Shown: positions 11,030-23,414, counted from the stretch's first letter. The stretch: 64,000 nt of DNA from Akanthomyces muscarius (GCF_028009165.1 NC_079245.1:2294001-2358000); one strand, 5' to 3'. The notes: generated by a model not told the origin, from the sequence alone. Numbers and translations: made by a program.

Positions 11030-11385
11030 TTAGCAAAAGTCATTCTTTCCAGAGCCTCCATTCTGGCATCCACGTCGGCAGAAATTGGTGTACTCAATGT
11101 CACCATTCGAACCCCCAAGACATTTGAAAAGGGAGTCTGTAGTCAAGTCGTCCCCTTTGAATCGTCGTATACCAGCCTTTGCCACTGCATCATCGATTTG
11201 GGCACGGTAGTTTCCTGATGATTGTTAACATGCTGACTCAAGGGACAGAATGAAATGAATGGTATATTACCAATCGCTAGAAGAGTGTTGCCACAATAAA
11301 GGAGGCCTTTGTTGCAGTTTCTAGCTTCCGCAAGAGGGGCAGCGGCGGCCATCATCGCGAGACAGATGGTGTTTATCTTGACCAT
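11030..11385 (-). CDS. Small secreted six-cysteine protein (SSP2)
   Basis: A two-exon gene on the minus strand: 11385-11271 and 11214-11030, with a 56-nt intron (GTAATA donor, TGTTAAC branch region, CATCAG acceptor). The product is 99 aa. It has a signal peptide (about residues 1-22) and a mature chain with exactly six cysteines: C-x6-C ... C-x13-C-x3-C-x10-C. Motifs are CNKGLLYCG, LLAIGNYRAQID, CLGGSNGDIEY, FCRRGC and a terminal NDFC. The phase-1 intron lies at nearly the same place as in the paralogue at 5415-5828. I recall this layout as a recurrent family of small secreted proteins of plant- and insect-associated ascomycetes with no known function; that recollection could not be checked. 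The protein should be extracellular. Confidence 0.85.
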
Positions 11386-13149
11386 TTTGAGTAAAGGTTT
11401 GCTGAATCTTGAGAATTTGAGAATGAATTGAGGTGAGTCTGTTTAGACAACTGGGAAGAGGAAACATGCCATTTATGTAGTTTTGAAAGCTTGTGTACAA
11501 ACGCAAAAAAAGGCGTCCAGCTTCCAAAATAAAGATTGTAGTGTCGGACTGAAAAGCGGTCGACCGTAATGTATAGAAGACCCGAGAAATGAGTGAAGAG
11601 TTGGAATGAGACGTATGAGGTGGGCGAGACCTGCCGCAGCTATCCCTACTTCCTGTACAAACAGTGTCTCGGGTAGGACCCTGAAGGACATTCGGGCTGA
11701 AGACTTCGTTGTCTGTCAGGTTGAACAGGATCACGACCCCTAGTCGCGATACCTACCATCAAGTCTCTACAAATCTGTTTCGTATACTTCTGGTTTGGTT
11801 AGCATAGTACATGATAAGTTATAAATGCAAGCGCAGGTATTGTTGAGAGGTTAATTTGATAGAAGAATGCTTGCTTGGCCCAGATTAGTAGCATAGTGCA
11901 ATGAGGCCAGGCGGTGCTACCTGCCGATGCCACGGCTAGGATACTCTATTTTGCCTCTGCTCTCTTGTCATTACGATGCAGTGACTGAGTTAGACACAGC
12001 AGCGATTCCAGTACTGACTTTCGTGTTTCACAAAAAAGCAAGTTAAATTGTTTTCAGATCAGCTTCATAACTGCACATTGGGCAGGTTTTCCACCACGCT
12101 TTGTGTCTCATTTTTAGGGTCTAGGCTCTTCCCGTAAATCTAGATGGGGGATTTCACGGCACTGCTTAAGACAGCCTTTTCCCCCAGTGATAAGTTACAG
12201 TCTTATGCCGGGCATGACACCTGGTGCCGTGTCTCATGTAGAGAGACCGATCAGAGGTCTCGACGTCGTCGCGCCCGACCCTTTTAACTCGGCTTGCTCT
12301 GTAGCATCTGGGTGTCTTGTTTGAACAACTGCCGAGCGCTCAGCGCATGAGCGTCCGCGCACCGCTTCACGGGCTGTCCCCTAAGAGCCGACGTATGTGT
12401 GATTATTGCCCGACAAGCCTGTTCTCGTTGGGGCAAAAGTAGTCCAGAGTTGGACTGGGCCGCGTGGTTACCGACCAGCATTGGGTGAAAACGATATGGT
12501 GCGGTGGCAAACAAAACCCGAGAGCTGTGTATTCTTGTCAACTTTTTCTTTCAGCTATACAGCTTGATAAAAATGGGCGTCTCAAGTTCGGGCCGTAACA
12601 CTGAACGGCGACGTTCCGGGGTCACTGACCCGGATATCGCGCCTGACGGAGCTTAGCGGCGTTTGATGATTTCGCGGGCCTCTGGCATATGGCAAGCCTA
12701 TCCGAAGGTATGCATGAGAATCAGAATCAATCCTACAATTCCAAAAGTATGAAAAGTCTCGACTACCTGCTTCAAGCTGTCATACACTCATCTGCTCTGT
12801 TAGAGGTGGAGCGGGACGACGATGGGACATGGCCTCGGAGTGTGAAGCCTCACCTTACAGGTTGGCAGTAAATTTATAAATAGTTTAGTTTCATGCTCCC
12901 CAATCTTGCCACCAGATACAAAACACATTTACCCATTTTTCAAGAATTGTTGGAGTCAACTGGGATGTCACAGCGAGCGAGCTCTGAAGTCTAGTTAGTG
13001 TACAATGGATGTCAATATAGCAGGCTTACCCGCCCCACGGCCACGACCACCCTTGCTTGCCCTCAGCTCCTTGCTCACCGACCGACAAACACTGCTTCCT
13101 ACATGCCTCATCTACGACCGCGCTGAGGCGGATTGCTTTTCCCGCGTCT
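11386..13149. other. Divergent intergenic region, 1.8 kb
   Basis: No supported gene. It holds the promoters of SSP2 (minus) and the HAUS6-like gene (plus). A TATA-like TTATAAATAG lies at about 12874-12883, some 270 bp upstream of the HAUS6-like ATG. A small inverted repeat (GAGACC ... GGTCTC) lies at about 12242-12260. Open frames here show no domain. Confidence 0.35.
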
Positions 13150-15328
13150 ATGGCCGCTCAGCACAGTCGCACGCGCTCCGATCGCGTCGGCGCGCCGGCC
13201 GCGACACCGGCTTCGCGACGACCGCTCTCCATGCACGGCCGACCGCCTGCGCCGCCGACGCCGTCTGCCGTCAAGGCGGCACCGAACACTGCGATACCCA
13301 CCTTCTTGACGAATCTACGACTCTTAGACCTCGATCTGCTGGAGGACTGGCCCGACATTACGACTGCCACGTTTGCTGGCACGACACAGAATCACAAGCG
13401 AAGGGTGCAGGCAGTGGAGTGGGCTCTCTATCGTCTCTTTGAGATTTGGGATCCAGAAGACACGGCGTCGGTATGATAGAGCCCCAGGGAAGAGAACGAG
13501 GGTATCCATACTGACTTGGTAGAAACTCAAACCCAACTTCCCAGCCATCGACCAGCTACAATCCGTCAGTCTTCGCGCAGCGCTCCTGCGCGGCCTCGAG
13601 AATGCGAAAAAGAATGGCGCCCTGGGCCGCGATGCCCTGATTCGCAAAACGATGCTCGACGACTGCAAGGGCGAGCGTCTGGAAGAAGTACTGGCGTCGT
13701 TTTCGTCAGCAGTGCTGCGAAGCACGTTAGCGGACCGAGGCAGGACGCGGCCGATCGCCATAGAGCTTGCGCTCGAGACTAGAGGACACCAAGGCGACGG
13801 CTACCTGTTGCGACCGCTCACTATCGCGCACCGCGGATCGCTGAGGCGGTCACTGGAGAGGCGGCGCGAGTCCGAGGCCAAGTTTAGCGACTTTGGCGAC
13901 CTACTGGCCATGAAGGAGAGAGGCATCGCGCGCCGGAACGAGGTACTTCGGGCAAAACAAACAGCTGATTCTGGAGGCGCCGTGGCAGAGGATGCGCGCC
14001 GGAGAGTACGGCAGACGGTGCGGAATAACTGGTCTGGAAACGAGGCCTGGATGGACACGCTGCTCGCGGGCGACGCAGCGGGCAAGGAATCCAAAGGGCT
14101 GCTTGGCACTCCGTACGACAGAGTATGGCGACGCGTGCAGCAGGGCCGGCTGGCGGAGCTGGAGGATGATGGCCGCGGGCTGCTTCAGCAGCTGGACAGC
14201 CGTGTCGAGGCCCAGAAGCAGCGCCTGGCGCGGTGGGATGAGCTTCGACGAGACATGGCGGGCGGCAACAAGAACAGGCGGCCGACGTCTCCCTTGAAGA
14301 GGAAGCTGGCGCCAAAACCAGCCTCGAAGGGGATCGACTTGCAGTTCAACTCACACAAAGACTTGCACGTAGGTGCCATGCTTGGCATGGAACCGACCAA
14401 CGACGAACCGCTTCACGAAAATTACGCTACGATTATAGAAGAGCTCGACCATGAGCTTACGGACATCAAGACTAACAGTTTTGAAAACGCCGTGCGGGGT
14501 TTGATTGATATATGCGCGCAGTACGGCCAAGCAGATACCTCTGTCCACCTGTCCAGCGATCCGATATCCGAGCTCAGCGACCTCGGTGACATGGACGATG
14601 ACGACGAGCCCGAGCCTGCACCCTACTACCAGTCCTCCCACCACAACACCGCCTCCCACTACACTATGGCGAGCCGCCTGCCGGCACGACCTGCCAGCAT
14701 CTACGCTGACCCCGCCGCTCACACTCTACACCGCCAGGGCAGCGACCGTTCCTACAACACACCGTATTCAGAAGACGGCTACTCGTCGGCATCCACGTCA
14801 CGCCAGCCATCATTATCACAGGCCGGGAACCTGCGCCAGCAATACGCAGAAGCGGAATCCTCCCCTCCCACGACGAGCAGCACGGCAGACCACATTACGG
14901 ACACCATGTCCCGGAGCTCGGACTCGCCGTCGCCGACGAAACGCAGTGCCGCCGCCGCCGCCTCCAAGCCGCGACACACGCTCTCGCTGGCGGAGCGCAC
15001 GCGCATGTCCATGGCGCGCCAGTCGATGCAGTTTCTGCAGGACGAGGAGCCGGAGCTGCCGCTCAGGCCCGCAGCTTCCAACCGCGGAGGCGGAGGGCCA
15101 GCAAGGAAGACGACGGCGGCAGCGGCGGCGGTGGCGATGCAGGAAGAGGAAGAGGACGATGACGAGGAGATGTTGTCAGACTTGGCGAGCAGGACGAGGA
15201 AAAGCATGATGGGGTTTGAAAAGGCGCAGCAAAAGGCGAGGAACGACCGGCAGCGGGAGCTGCGCAAGGAGATGAAGAGGGCGCGGGCGCTGCCGCCGAG
15301 GAGGGAAGGGAGTCAGTGGGAGGACTGA
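13150..15328 (+). CDS. Augmin-like complex subunit 6 (HAUS6) N-terminal family protein
   Basis: The exons are 13150-13470 and 13523-15328, joined in phase 0 across a 52-nt intron (GTATGA donor, GGTAG acceptor), giving 708 aa. The HAUS6 N-terminal domain spans about residues 40-250. It includes NLRLLDLDLLEDWPDIT, then RVQAVEWALYRLFEIWDPE at the end of exon 1, then LRAALLRGLENAKKNGALGRD and RKTMLDDCKGER in exon 2. Augmin recruits gamma-tubulin to existing microtubules and nucleates branches in spindles and hyphal arrays. A charged, probably coiled-coil middle is followed by a Ser/Pro-rich, probably disordered C-terminal third with LSLAERTRMSM and an acidic QEEEEDDDEE run. The ATG at 13150 was chosen because upstream in-frame Met codons would add a non-conserved tail. 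The two-exon join is required for the domain. Confidence 0.85.
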
Positions 15329-15644
15329 TACTGTTGTACGTGGTGCAAGATAGGCCGCGGGCCGTCGCACAGTCATGGTACGACGAGTATGTATGGAATC
15401 ATTAAACTTATGATATTGATCAGTAACAAGACGAATAAGGATGAATAGTACGCTGATGTTCTTCTACATTGGACCTATGACCACAGATAAAAAACTTGTA
15501 TTGCAGTATCTGCGATAAACTTAGATACAGTGATGGTGTAACTTGGGAAACGAAAATTCAGCACAGATTTACAAAGCAATGCGGTGCGCACGCTCTGAAA
15601 GGGGATCAAACAGTCCTAGACAATGTATCCCGGTCGCCATCAGT
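15329..15644. other. Convergent 3' region
   Basis: This 316-bp stretch lies between the stop codons of two convergent genes. It is AT-rich, with ATTAAA-type sequence near 15400 that could serve as a polyadenylation signal. Nothing else is seen. Confidence 0.3.
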
Positions 15645-17621
15645 TTACCACCACTTGGCGGTAATCTCGCGAACGGTGTTGGAACCGCAGTGAACCTCGC
15701 CCGACCCCGTGTGGTGCGAGAACCAATCATCCATGTAGTGGATGGTGTAGTTGACCTTGGCGTACGCAGCGGTAACAGCCGTCGCGAGTATGTCCTTTCC
15801 ATCGATGATGGGTCCCCAGGGGTTGGGGGCCACATAGTCCGTGTTGGAAAGAACAACGCCGTTGATGCAGCCCGGATAAAAGGCGCTGACTTGAAGTGCG
15901 TCGCCTTCGTCACGCTTAGCAATGCCAGACGGGCGCTTGACGCCTGCGGCTTCGAGGATATTCAGGGGATGCGCCTTTCTATACCTCATATTGTGCCCGT
16001 TAGGCCTTTCATCTCTCTCCTCGACGGAGGAATTCTTGGGCGGGGGGGTCCAATACGTGCCGTTGAATGTGCTGCAGCCCAGAGTGTTCTTGTGAGGGTG
16101 ATAGAGCGTGGGCACGCGGATGATCTCCGCATCGGTGATGCCCGTCTCACGCTTAAGGATAGCGATGTTGGCCTTGATGTTGTCGTCGCAATACTTCTGG
16201 ATCTCGGTGAAGTTGGCTCTGTTCAGAACGTCGTTGATAGTGTCCTTGGGCAAGCACGTGTCATCCCAATCATACGGCTGCCTCTCTCGAGACAAGGCGC
16301 GAACTTCCCCATTGCCATTCTTTTTCGCTTGTTGAAGAATCGCAAGGCCGGCCAGAGGATCATCTACCATCATGACCCAGCCCCGCTCGCTTTTCGCAGG
16401 GAGGAATTGCATAAACTCGTCTGTGTGTCCAACTTCAAGCCAGGTCGTGTCGATCTCGATGGGTGCCTGTACCTCTTGTGCGTCAAGAAACTTGACCATT
16501 TCAGGTTTCACACCAGAATGTGAGCCCATGATCGCACGGCCGGCGGGGTAAGATTTGCCATTGAATGTGTATGGCGGGACCGTTTCCAAATTGCCAGTAG
16601 AATCTGTAGTACCTCCAAATGTGCGGTGCAAAACAGCTCCAGCGGTATCAGACCGTAGCTCGCGGAAAAGCCAGCGGTGCGATCTGTTCCTTTCAGAATC
16701 TTTCTGCGCTGAAGCTATCATGACGCGGAGTACAACTGGGCCGTCTGGTCCTGGCATGGTCGTATATCCCGGCTCAAAGAAGTCCTGAGTCCAGTTGTCT
16801 GTGACATTTACTGCATAGAACGGCTGCTTCAAGCCAGCCTGAGCTGAGAGTCTCTCGAGATCCTCAGCAAATTGATTAGTTCTGTTGCCGACTTCCTCGG
16901 GTACCCACCCGTCTGTCGCAAACACCTGCTCAGCGAGTTGGGCGTGGTGATGCGTCAGAACAGGAGCAACTCGCATGGCGACGCTGTCTTTGGCCTCGGC
17001 GCTCCCATCTTTGACAGAGAACTGCACTGTGGCTCTGCCATCCCATTCCGGAGTGCGGACATCACGGGCGTCAATGCCCAAGTTCAGACCCTGCCGCAAT
17101 TGCTCCGCCGTGAAGGTGTAGTTGGACGGAACGTAGGCCCAATTGGCACCGTCCTTGAGGAAAATGCGCACCTTGGGGGCGGCAGTCTTGTCAACAACCA
17201 CGACGGATCCCGTTGCCAAGGCACTGAGATTGGAAATTGGTAGAGTCAAAACAGGCGCTAGATACTTGGGGTTGCGCTGGACATTGTCAGTGGCATCGTG
17301 GCAGAGAGAATAATCCACATAGTCATCTGCAAGTATGTCCGTGGTAATGTTGGCTGCGCATCGCCCATTGGAGTCGCCTATGTTGGCAAGGAAGAGAGCA
17401 CCAGATGTCTCAGTCCAACGATTTTTGCCAGCGAGGTCACTCTTTCCGGCAGCGTCCACTTTGCCATCGCGGTTGGTGTCGGCAAGGATCGTTGCTTTCA
17501 AAGCCTGGCTTGCACCAAAGAACCCTGTACGTAAAGATTAGCACTCAACGGAAGCTGTGTGATCCGTTTAAATAGTCACTGTACCTAGCGTAAGAGCAGC
17601 CGCTCTTCCAAGAGACAGCAT
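15645..17621 (-). CDS. Secreted protein-arginine deiminase
   Basis: The exons are 17621-17585 and 17524-15645 (60-nt intron, GTACAG donor, TTTACGTACAG acceptor, phase 1), giving 638 aa. The first exon with the start of exon 2 encodes a signal peptide (MLSLGRAAALTLG + FFGASQA). Family: PAD C-terminal catalytic domain (PF03068), which converts peptidyl-arginine to citrulline with Ca2+. Recognisable catalytic elements are DNWTQDFFEPGYT (first Asp), VGHTDEFMQF (His and second Asp) and the nucleophile Cys in VHCGSNTVR near the C-terminus. A Ca2+-loop-like DTNRDGKVD lies just after the signal peptide. The mammalian N-terminal domains are only partly represented. With all four catalytic residues present, the enzyme is probably active outside the cell. 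It is convergent with the HAUS6-like gene. Confidence 0.9.
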
Positions 17622-19217
17622 GATCAACGTGTATCTCGAAGCTGAAGGATGCAAAAAGAGATGTACTGCAGGGCAGTTTTGTTTGCGTCAATGTAAATCA
17701 GACAATACCGGCACAACTTGCACGAGCCAAGAAAGTCGAAGATGGTTGTCTCCCTTTCATCTTGTTGAGCGAATTTCTATTGCTTATAACCTGTATTCAG
17801 AGTAGGTGAGTTGATACTCTCTCTATTGAAGCTTGACTAACACATTCACCGGGCTGGTCAAATTTAGGGTTGTAGTTGGGCCACGCGTCCCTGCTGCGCC
17901 AGGAAGCGCCCTTGGCTTCGTATTCAAGTCTCCACTGACCTGCAGTTTGCCGTATCCCTGTGATTGGTTTAAAAACAACCTTATTATCCCATTAGGCAGG
18001 TGTGAAGGCCGCTGCGGACCAACAAACCAACTGCCGATCTACTTCGCCTTCTAAAAGGCGGTTTGGCAGTGCTGCAGGGGATCCAGCACATAGCCCCGTT
18101 CATGCTCAATAGAGCATGTGCAGCTCTGAACTCACCTTGGCGAGTGTTTCAGAGTTTGAGAGTAGCACGAGTCATTTTCTACTTATGAATAATATGATCT
18201 AGTTTAGGCTGGAAATTTAGGTCTAGGCGGAGAGCACGGGTGGCGCAAGGACTTTACCCTGTTGCGGCATATCGGCAAAGCCAATCGCAGATGCAGAGTG
18301 TGCCGTCGCGGCAATGGGATCGATGGCCTTGCCGCAGGTAGAAGGTGGTATTCACAGCGACCTATTGAGCTACACCCGAGGTGCCAAATCACAGCAGAAA
18401 TGCAATCGCAGAAAAGATAGTTTCTAGATACATAGGCAGGTAGAAACTTGGCTCGCCCAGGCTCAGCAAGGAGGAAAGAGGAGCGACGAGCGACGAGCGA
18501 GTTTGTTCCCTAAAGCGGGAGACATCGAGCCGTCGGCGATGTGTCACTCGTCGCAGATTTGGCCGTTGTGTAACCGGAATACGTAGAAAAAGCTTCAGAG
18601 GACTCCAAAGACCTTTGCTAAAGACTTTCTCGTAATTTAGATGTGATCAATCATACACGGTACGATCTTGAAAGATGGTCCGGTCCACTCCCCGTGGCCC
18701 GCTCGCATGTATCCCACGTCAAGTTCAGTTCGTGATTTAACTAGAACATCCATCTTAGAATGTGATTAATCATTAGTTATTGAACGCATCAATATACTGG
18801 CCGCAGAGCCCATATAAGTTGGCCGACCTCTACTCCTTGACCCTCCGCGGATGTAAATTTACCGGCTTTATTAATCCACCTTGAATCTGTCGAGTGACGT
18901 GTACACCGACCTGTATGGGGTAAATATGAAACAGATAGATCCGCCAGATTGGCCTCAATTTCCGTGCGCCAGTGGATCATTGCGATCTTGAGCTGGAATA
19001 CGAGACCTAGAATACGATTTCATCTTAAATCGATGGAGTATTCCCCATCCAAGTCCGCTCATATGCGCACTGCGTCCACCACGATACTTGTATGCCTTGC
19101 CTAAGATCCAGGAACAGGTAGGAAAAAAAGTTATGAAGAGGATAGCATATACAAAATGTGCGAGTCAACTACAGTGCCACCTAGTTACATTGCTGCCTTT
19201 TTCAATTTTTCGTTGTC
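17622..19217. other. Intergenic, PAD promoter and GH81 3' flank
   Basis: No supported gene. On the minus strand a TATA-like TTATAA (17784-17789) lies about 165 bp upstream of the arginine-deiminase ATG. A perfect hairpin (CATGCTC, four-base loop, GAGCATG) lies at 18101-18118. A second, CGCCTT ... AAGGCG, lies near 18045-18061. A short GACGAGC repeat occurs near 18485-18500. Confidence 0.35.
18101..18118. repeat. Perfect 7-bp inverted repeat with 4-base loop
   Basis: CATGCTC and GAGCATG flank AATA. It lies in intergenic sequence between two minus-strand secreted-enzyme genes, about 480 bp upstream of the arginine-deiminase start. It could be a dyad operator or chance; no protein can be named. 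Confidence 0.5.
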
Positions 19218-22200
19218 TCACGCCTTGATGAAGCGGAAGCCTTCGCCCGCGCTCTCCGCCGCCGCGCTATTCACTAAAGACCCATCGCCCGCGAGCGTCA
19301 CGTACTTGCCGTTGCTTGCCGCCTTAATGGTGTATACACCCGTAGCGGCATTGACCTTTTGCCTCACCACGAAGCGCTCCCACGCCGAGGCTGTCGCGCG
19401 CGCCGCCGCCAGCGTGCTGTTGCCTGACTGGTCCGCCGTCACATACTGATTGGAGCTGACGAGCTGCAGGGTGCCCGCGTTTGGGAGGTAGGCGCTCGTA
19501 AAGGTGGACGCGCCGCCGGCGTCGGTGCCGGAGGCGACGAGGTCCGGGCTAGAGGACGAGGCGCCGACGTACTTGGACGAGCTGGCGGATTGCATCTTGA
19601 AGGTTCCGTAGGGGTTCTGCGGGAGGGCGCCGCAGATGGGGCGCCCAGAGGCGTTGGGACGCGTGCCGATAAAGTATAGCTCGTTAGTGTAAGTGTTGCC
19701 GGATCCTAAAGGTAGCCGGGTTAGTAGTATTTTGGTGTCGAGCGAAACGGTGGTGCGTACCCCATGTGGTCAGTTTGGAGCTCCATTCTGCGGCCGTCTG
19801 GGGATCTTTGTTGGCATACGCAGCAATGATGACGCATTTCCTGATGATGTGTCAGTGGCCTGCTGAGGCTGGGAGCTGGGGGTAGATGGGTTACCATTCA
19901 TCGCCGATAGACGGGTCGACAAGCTCGGGCATGGTGTAGTTCCAAACATTTTGGACCCATTTGGAGTCGTAAAGGACCTGGTGGCTTTCATCAGCATTGG
20001 TACTACTTTTGGCAAGACAACGGCACGTATATGTCCAAGTCGTACCTCGTTGGTCGGTGTGAGTGGCAGAATCTGAATCGCCGCAATTTCCACCTTTTGA
20101 CTGCCCCAGAAGAGCCAGGCGCCTGACTGGTAATCCATGACATTGCCCATCGACACGAGCTTACGCATCTCTGGCTCCGGGTACGGGTTGTCGCGGTCGT
20201 CGCGGCCGGCCTGCGGGTCGAGGTGCCAGTACACGCCCGCGGCGAGCTGCTCGGACGCCAGCAGCAGCTTGGCGTAGTTGACATAGTCCTGCGACAGGGC
20301 AACTGATGCCCACAATAGCGCGCCGTAGTAGCCGTTGATCGCTTCGCCGGAAGATTCCTGGTCGCGGCTGCCAGCGCCGTTGGCGATGCCCGAGGCCCAT
20401 GAGTGACCGGCGAACCAGTCGCGGCAGCGCGTGACCGGGAAGTACGGATCTTGAGGAGAAGGGTTGATGATGTCGCTGCAAGTTGTCAGTAAAAATAGAA
20501 ACAGGCCAGAGAGATGGGAAGAAAGTAGATCACGGACCGTGCAAAGAGGTTGATGTAGTCGCGGTGCTGGTTCAACCAGGCGTTGTTGTACTTGGCAATG
20601 ACGGCAGCGACGTTGAGGAAGTAGCCGTAGTGGAAGTGGTGGTCGTTGTAGTAACCGTTGCCGAAATCTACATAGGCGTTGTTGTACCCGGCCTTGTTGA
20701 TGATGCCGCCCCAGCCTGTCTCGTACGCGGGCAGTGTCGAGGAGGACGACTGGAACCAGTGCTCAAAAGATGCCTTGAGATAGCTGACAACCTTGTCAAC
20801 GAGATCGTGACGGCCCATTTCATCGCTTCCAAGTATTAGCGGGAGTCTCTGCGCAATGAAAGCAGCATTACACGTACGCGATAAGAGCCAGGCGCGCCTG
20901 CGCGGCCATGGTGTTGCCCCAGTAGTAAAAGTCGCCAGGGACGGGGGCGTTAGAGACGTTGAGCTGACTGACTTCGTATTCGAGACCGTTTCTGACGCCA
21001 TCGGCGCAAGAGTTGTCGAGAGGACGGGGCGCGTTCCATGTGATGTCCGAGAGAGCGTATTTCATACGCCAAAGATTGCCAATGGCCGGATACATCCAGC
21101 CCTGTTATCCCAATTAGAGGCCACAGTCTCTACGAGAGAGGTGAGGAGTTTAAGATAGTCATACTTTGGTGGTGAGGTAGCCCAAGGCGCTGGTAGGCGG
21201 AAAGCTGGGATTCTGCATCGTCAAGCGATGGTGCGGCCATGTGAGCATCAGCAGCTGCGCACCGTCGCCTTGCGTGTCCCAGTTGAAGATAACAGTGCCA
21301 TCTACATTGCCGAAGGAATAGTCGAGGCTGGCAGCGGTAGGGTAAGTCTTGTAGTGCTGGTCAAGGAGCGTCTTGTGGCTCTGGTTGGCGAGCATCACCA
21401 GACGAAGAACGCCGTCAAACTTGCCGCTGGCTCTGATTGTGCCCGAGCTGAACGAGTCAGACTTGGCAGTGAGGGTGATGGAGGATAGCGCATATATGAG
21501 ATACACGGTGCCCTTGGTGTCGGTGACTGTAAAAGTCGTTCCAGTAGCAGTTGCTATGCCACAGTTAGCGCAAAATCGTCCGGGGGGCAGATTGAAGGAC
21601 CACTTGCTAGAATCGCCCACGGCAAGGGTTTTCCCGTTTAGAGCCTTGATGCCGCCATTGCCGCTCGTGAGGAGGGGAGTCGCCGCAGTATATTTGAAAG
21701 CCATGTATGGCGAACCAGGAACGAGATAGGTATCCATGGACGCGCCATTCTGAAAGTATTGCACCGTGACGGTCTGCGTGTCAAAGCTGGTAGCCTTGTG
21801 GTTCGCAAAAGCGCCATTGTGCTCAGCAAAAGACGCGTGCCAGTCAACTTGTGTAGGCTGCTTCACAGAGGTACCGTCAAACTGGCGGCTGGTGCTGATG
21901 CCAAAGAGAACTCCGCTGCCGTCCAGCGACGACTCATACGGGAACGGACCTGCTGCGGTCGCATTTCCGGGCGGAGCTGCGTAGGGAGCCCACCAAGAGT
22001 TTGTAGGGAACTGTGTTGAACGATGTTAGACAGAGCATGGCTCGCTATCGAGAACAACTCACTGGTGGCTTGAGCCCAGCGAAGAAAGAGCCGACTGGAG
22101 CGGCGTCACAGGCAACTTGCCCGCCAGCAATCCCATCTGCTGAGTTGGTTGATATGGGACCGAATGTTCCTCTCTCTCTCAAGAGATCTCCGACAGGATT

Positions 22201-22290
22201 GTAATGTCCTGGAACGGCACCGGCAACGACAGCCGAAGCCAACGAAACACAAGATAGCAAGGACAGCATATTCACACTGGCAATATTCAT
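19218..22290 (-). CDS. Secreted GH81 endo-1,3-beta-glucanase with C-terminal beta-trefoil domain
   Basis: Eight exons on the minus strand: 22290-22063, 22010-21165, 21101-20878, 20825-20538, 20475-20046, 19977-19895, 19840-19761 and 19705-19218. All join in frame, giving 888 aa. There is a signal peptide (about residues 1-26), then the GH81 start motif GLKPP/FPTNSWW at the first junction. The catalytic core includes HSWASGIANG followed by DQESSGEAINGYYG, which carries the conserved acid pair. GH81 enzymes hydrolyse internal beta-1,3-glucosidic bonds of fungal-wall or callose-type glucan by inversion. After about residue 760 a domain of roughly 125 residues with repeated SSKYVGA, SNQYVTAD and SNGKYVTL segments resembles a fascin/ricin-like beta-trefoil and may bind carbohydrate. 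The start uses the ATG at 22290. A TATAAAA box lies at 22337-22343 on the minus strand. Confidence 0.92.
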
Positions 22291-23414
22291 GGCCAAATGA
22301 AGACACTCTTTTTACACAGTGAAGGAATTACATGGCTTTTATAGGGCTTTTTGTAAGCTACCGCTCCTGCAATGCTGCGGAGGTACTCGGCCAGTAAACC
22401 CATCGCCGACAGGTTGTCGCGACTTTTAACCTACAACTTTGCAGTCAACTAATTGCCAGGCCGTCGATCACTTGACAAAACAGCCTACTTAGGGAAACCC
22501 TAACCAAGACCCCCACGGAATTGTTTTGGGCATCTACCCCCGCGTTTTCTTACCCCCGGGGCGGCGCCGCCCTCAGAGCTAACAACGGCCCGACTTCTCC
22601 AGTCCGAATGCGCCATCATTGGTGCCCGGTGATTCGACGAAGCGAACGAGATTAGCGGGCGGGAAGGCAACGCTCCTCCGCATACTGGCACGTGGCACAA
22701 GTTTACTTTAGACGAATTTTGCACAAATGAGCATGAGAGGCTTGTTGGAAAGTGCTTCTCGAGATGCTCGCGGAGTATCGCTCGTAAGCCAGCGTAGAGC
22801 TTCCGGAGACACACGCCCAATGGAGTTGACGCACGCCACTCGGACGCTTGTGAGTCTGGGGAACAGCCGTGCATGGGAGCTTGAACAACCATTCGGTCCT
22901 CTTTTTCTACTCGGTAAAATGCCGATACAGTAGGACAGTGTTAAGCGAAGGATTGAGGCGTGGCTCGTCGAGCTCCGCTTACACCCGAATCGTACATAAA
23001 TCATGTAAAAGTAAAATTGCTTCGGGTCTAGTGAGAGAAACCAGTCGTCAGAGCAATAGTCACAGATGGGAAGACCTGACGGGCATCTAGGTCGGAAGAC
23101 GAATCATATGTGGAAGGTAGCCTGTGCTTATGTTGTCAGTCAGGGGACCTTGGCGGCGCTAGGTAGTCGTGATTGAGACGGTGGTTTTCTCGGGCGGGGT
23201 AAAAATCGCTGCCTGTTTCATGATAGCAACCCTTGCATATGAATCAGTGAAATCAACCGCTTGCTCCATTCAGTGGTAATTCTAGACGTGTAAAAATGTG
23301 CTCAAGCAACACGCCAAGCCCAGACCAGGGCCGGAGCAGGAGGAAGTAAGAAGCTGTCTAACCGAGGGTATCTGATGTCGAGTTTTTAGACTAATTCTAG
23401 TAGTATCCAAGATT
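22291..23414 (-). promoter_or_regulatory. GH81 promoter and kinase 3' flank
   Basis: No gene seen. The TATA box of the GH81 gene (TATAAAA, minus strand) lies at 22337-22343, about 47 bp before the ATG, so the leader must be short. A C-rich block with CCCCCACGGAA occurs at about 22508-22520; a similar CCCCCACGGAA is found at about 27583-27593, upstream of the UNC93-like gene. Confidence 0.4.
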
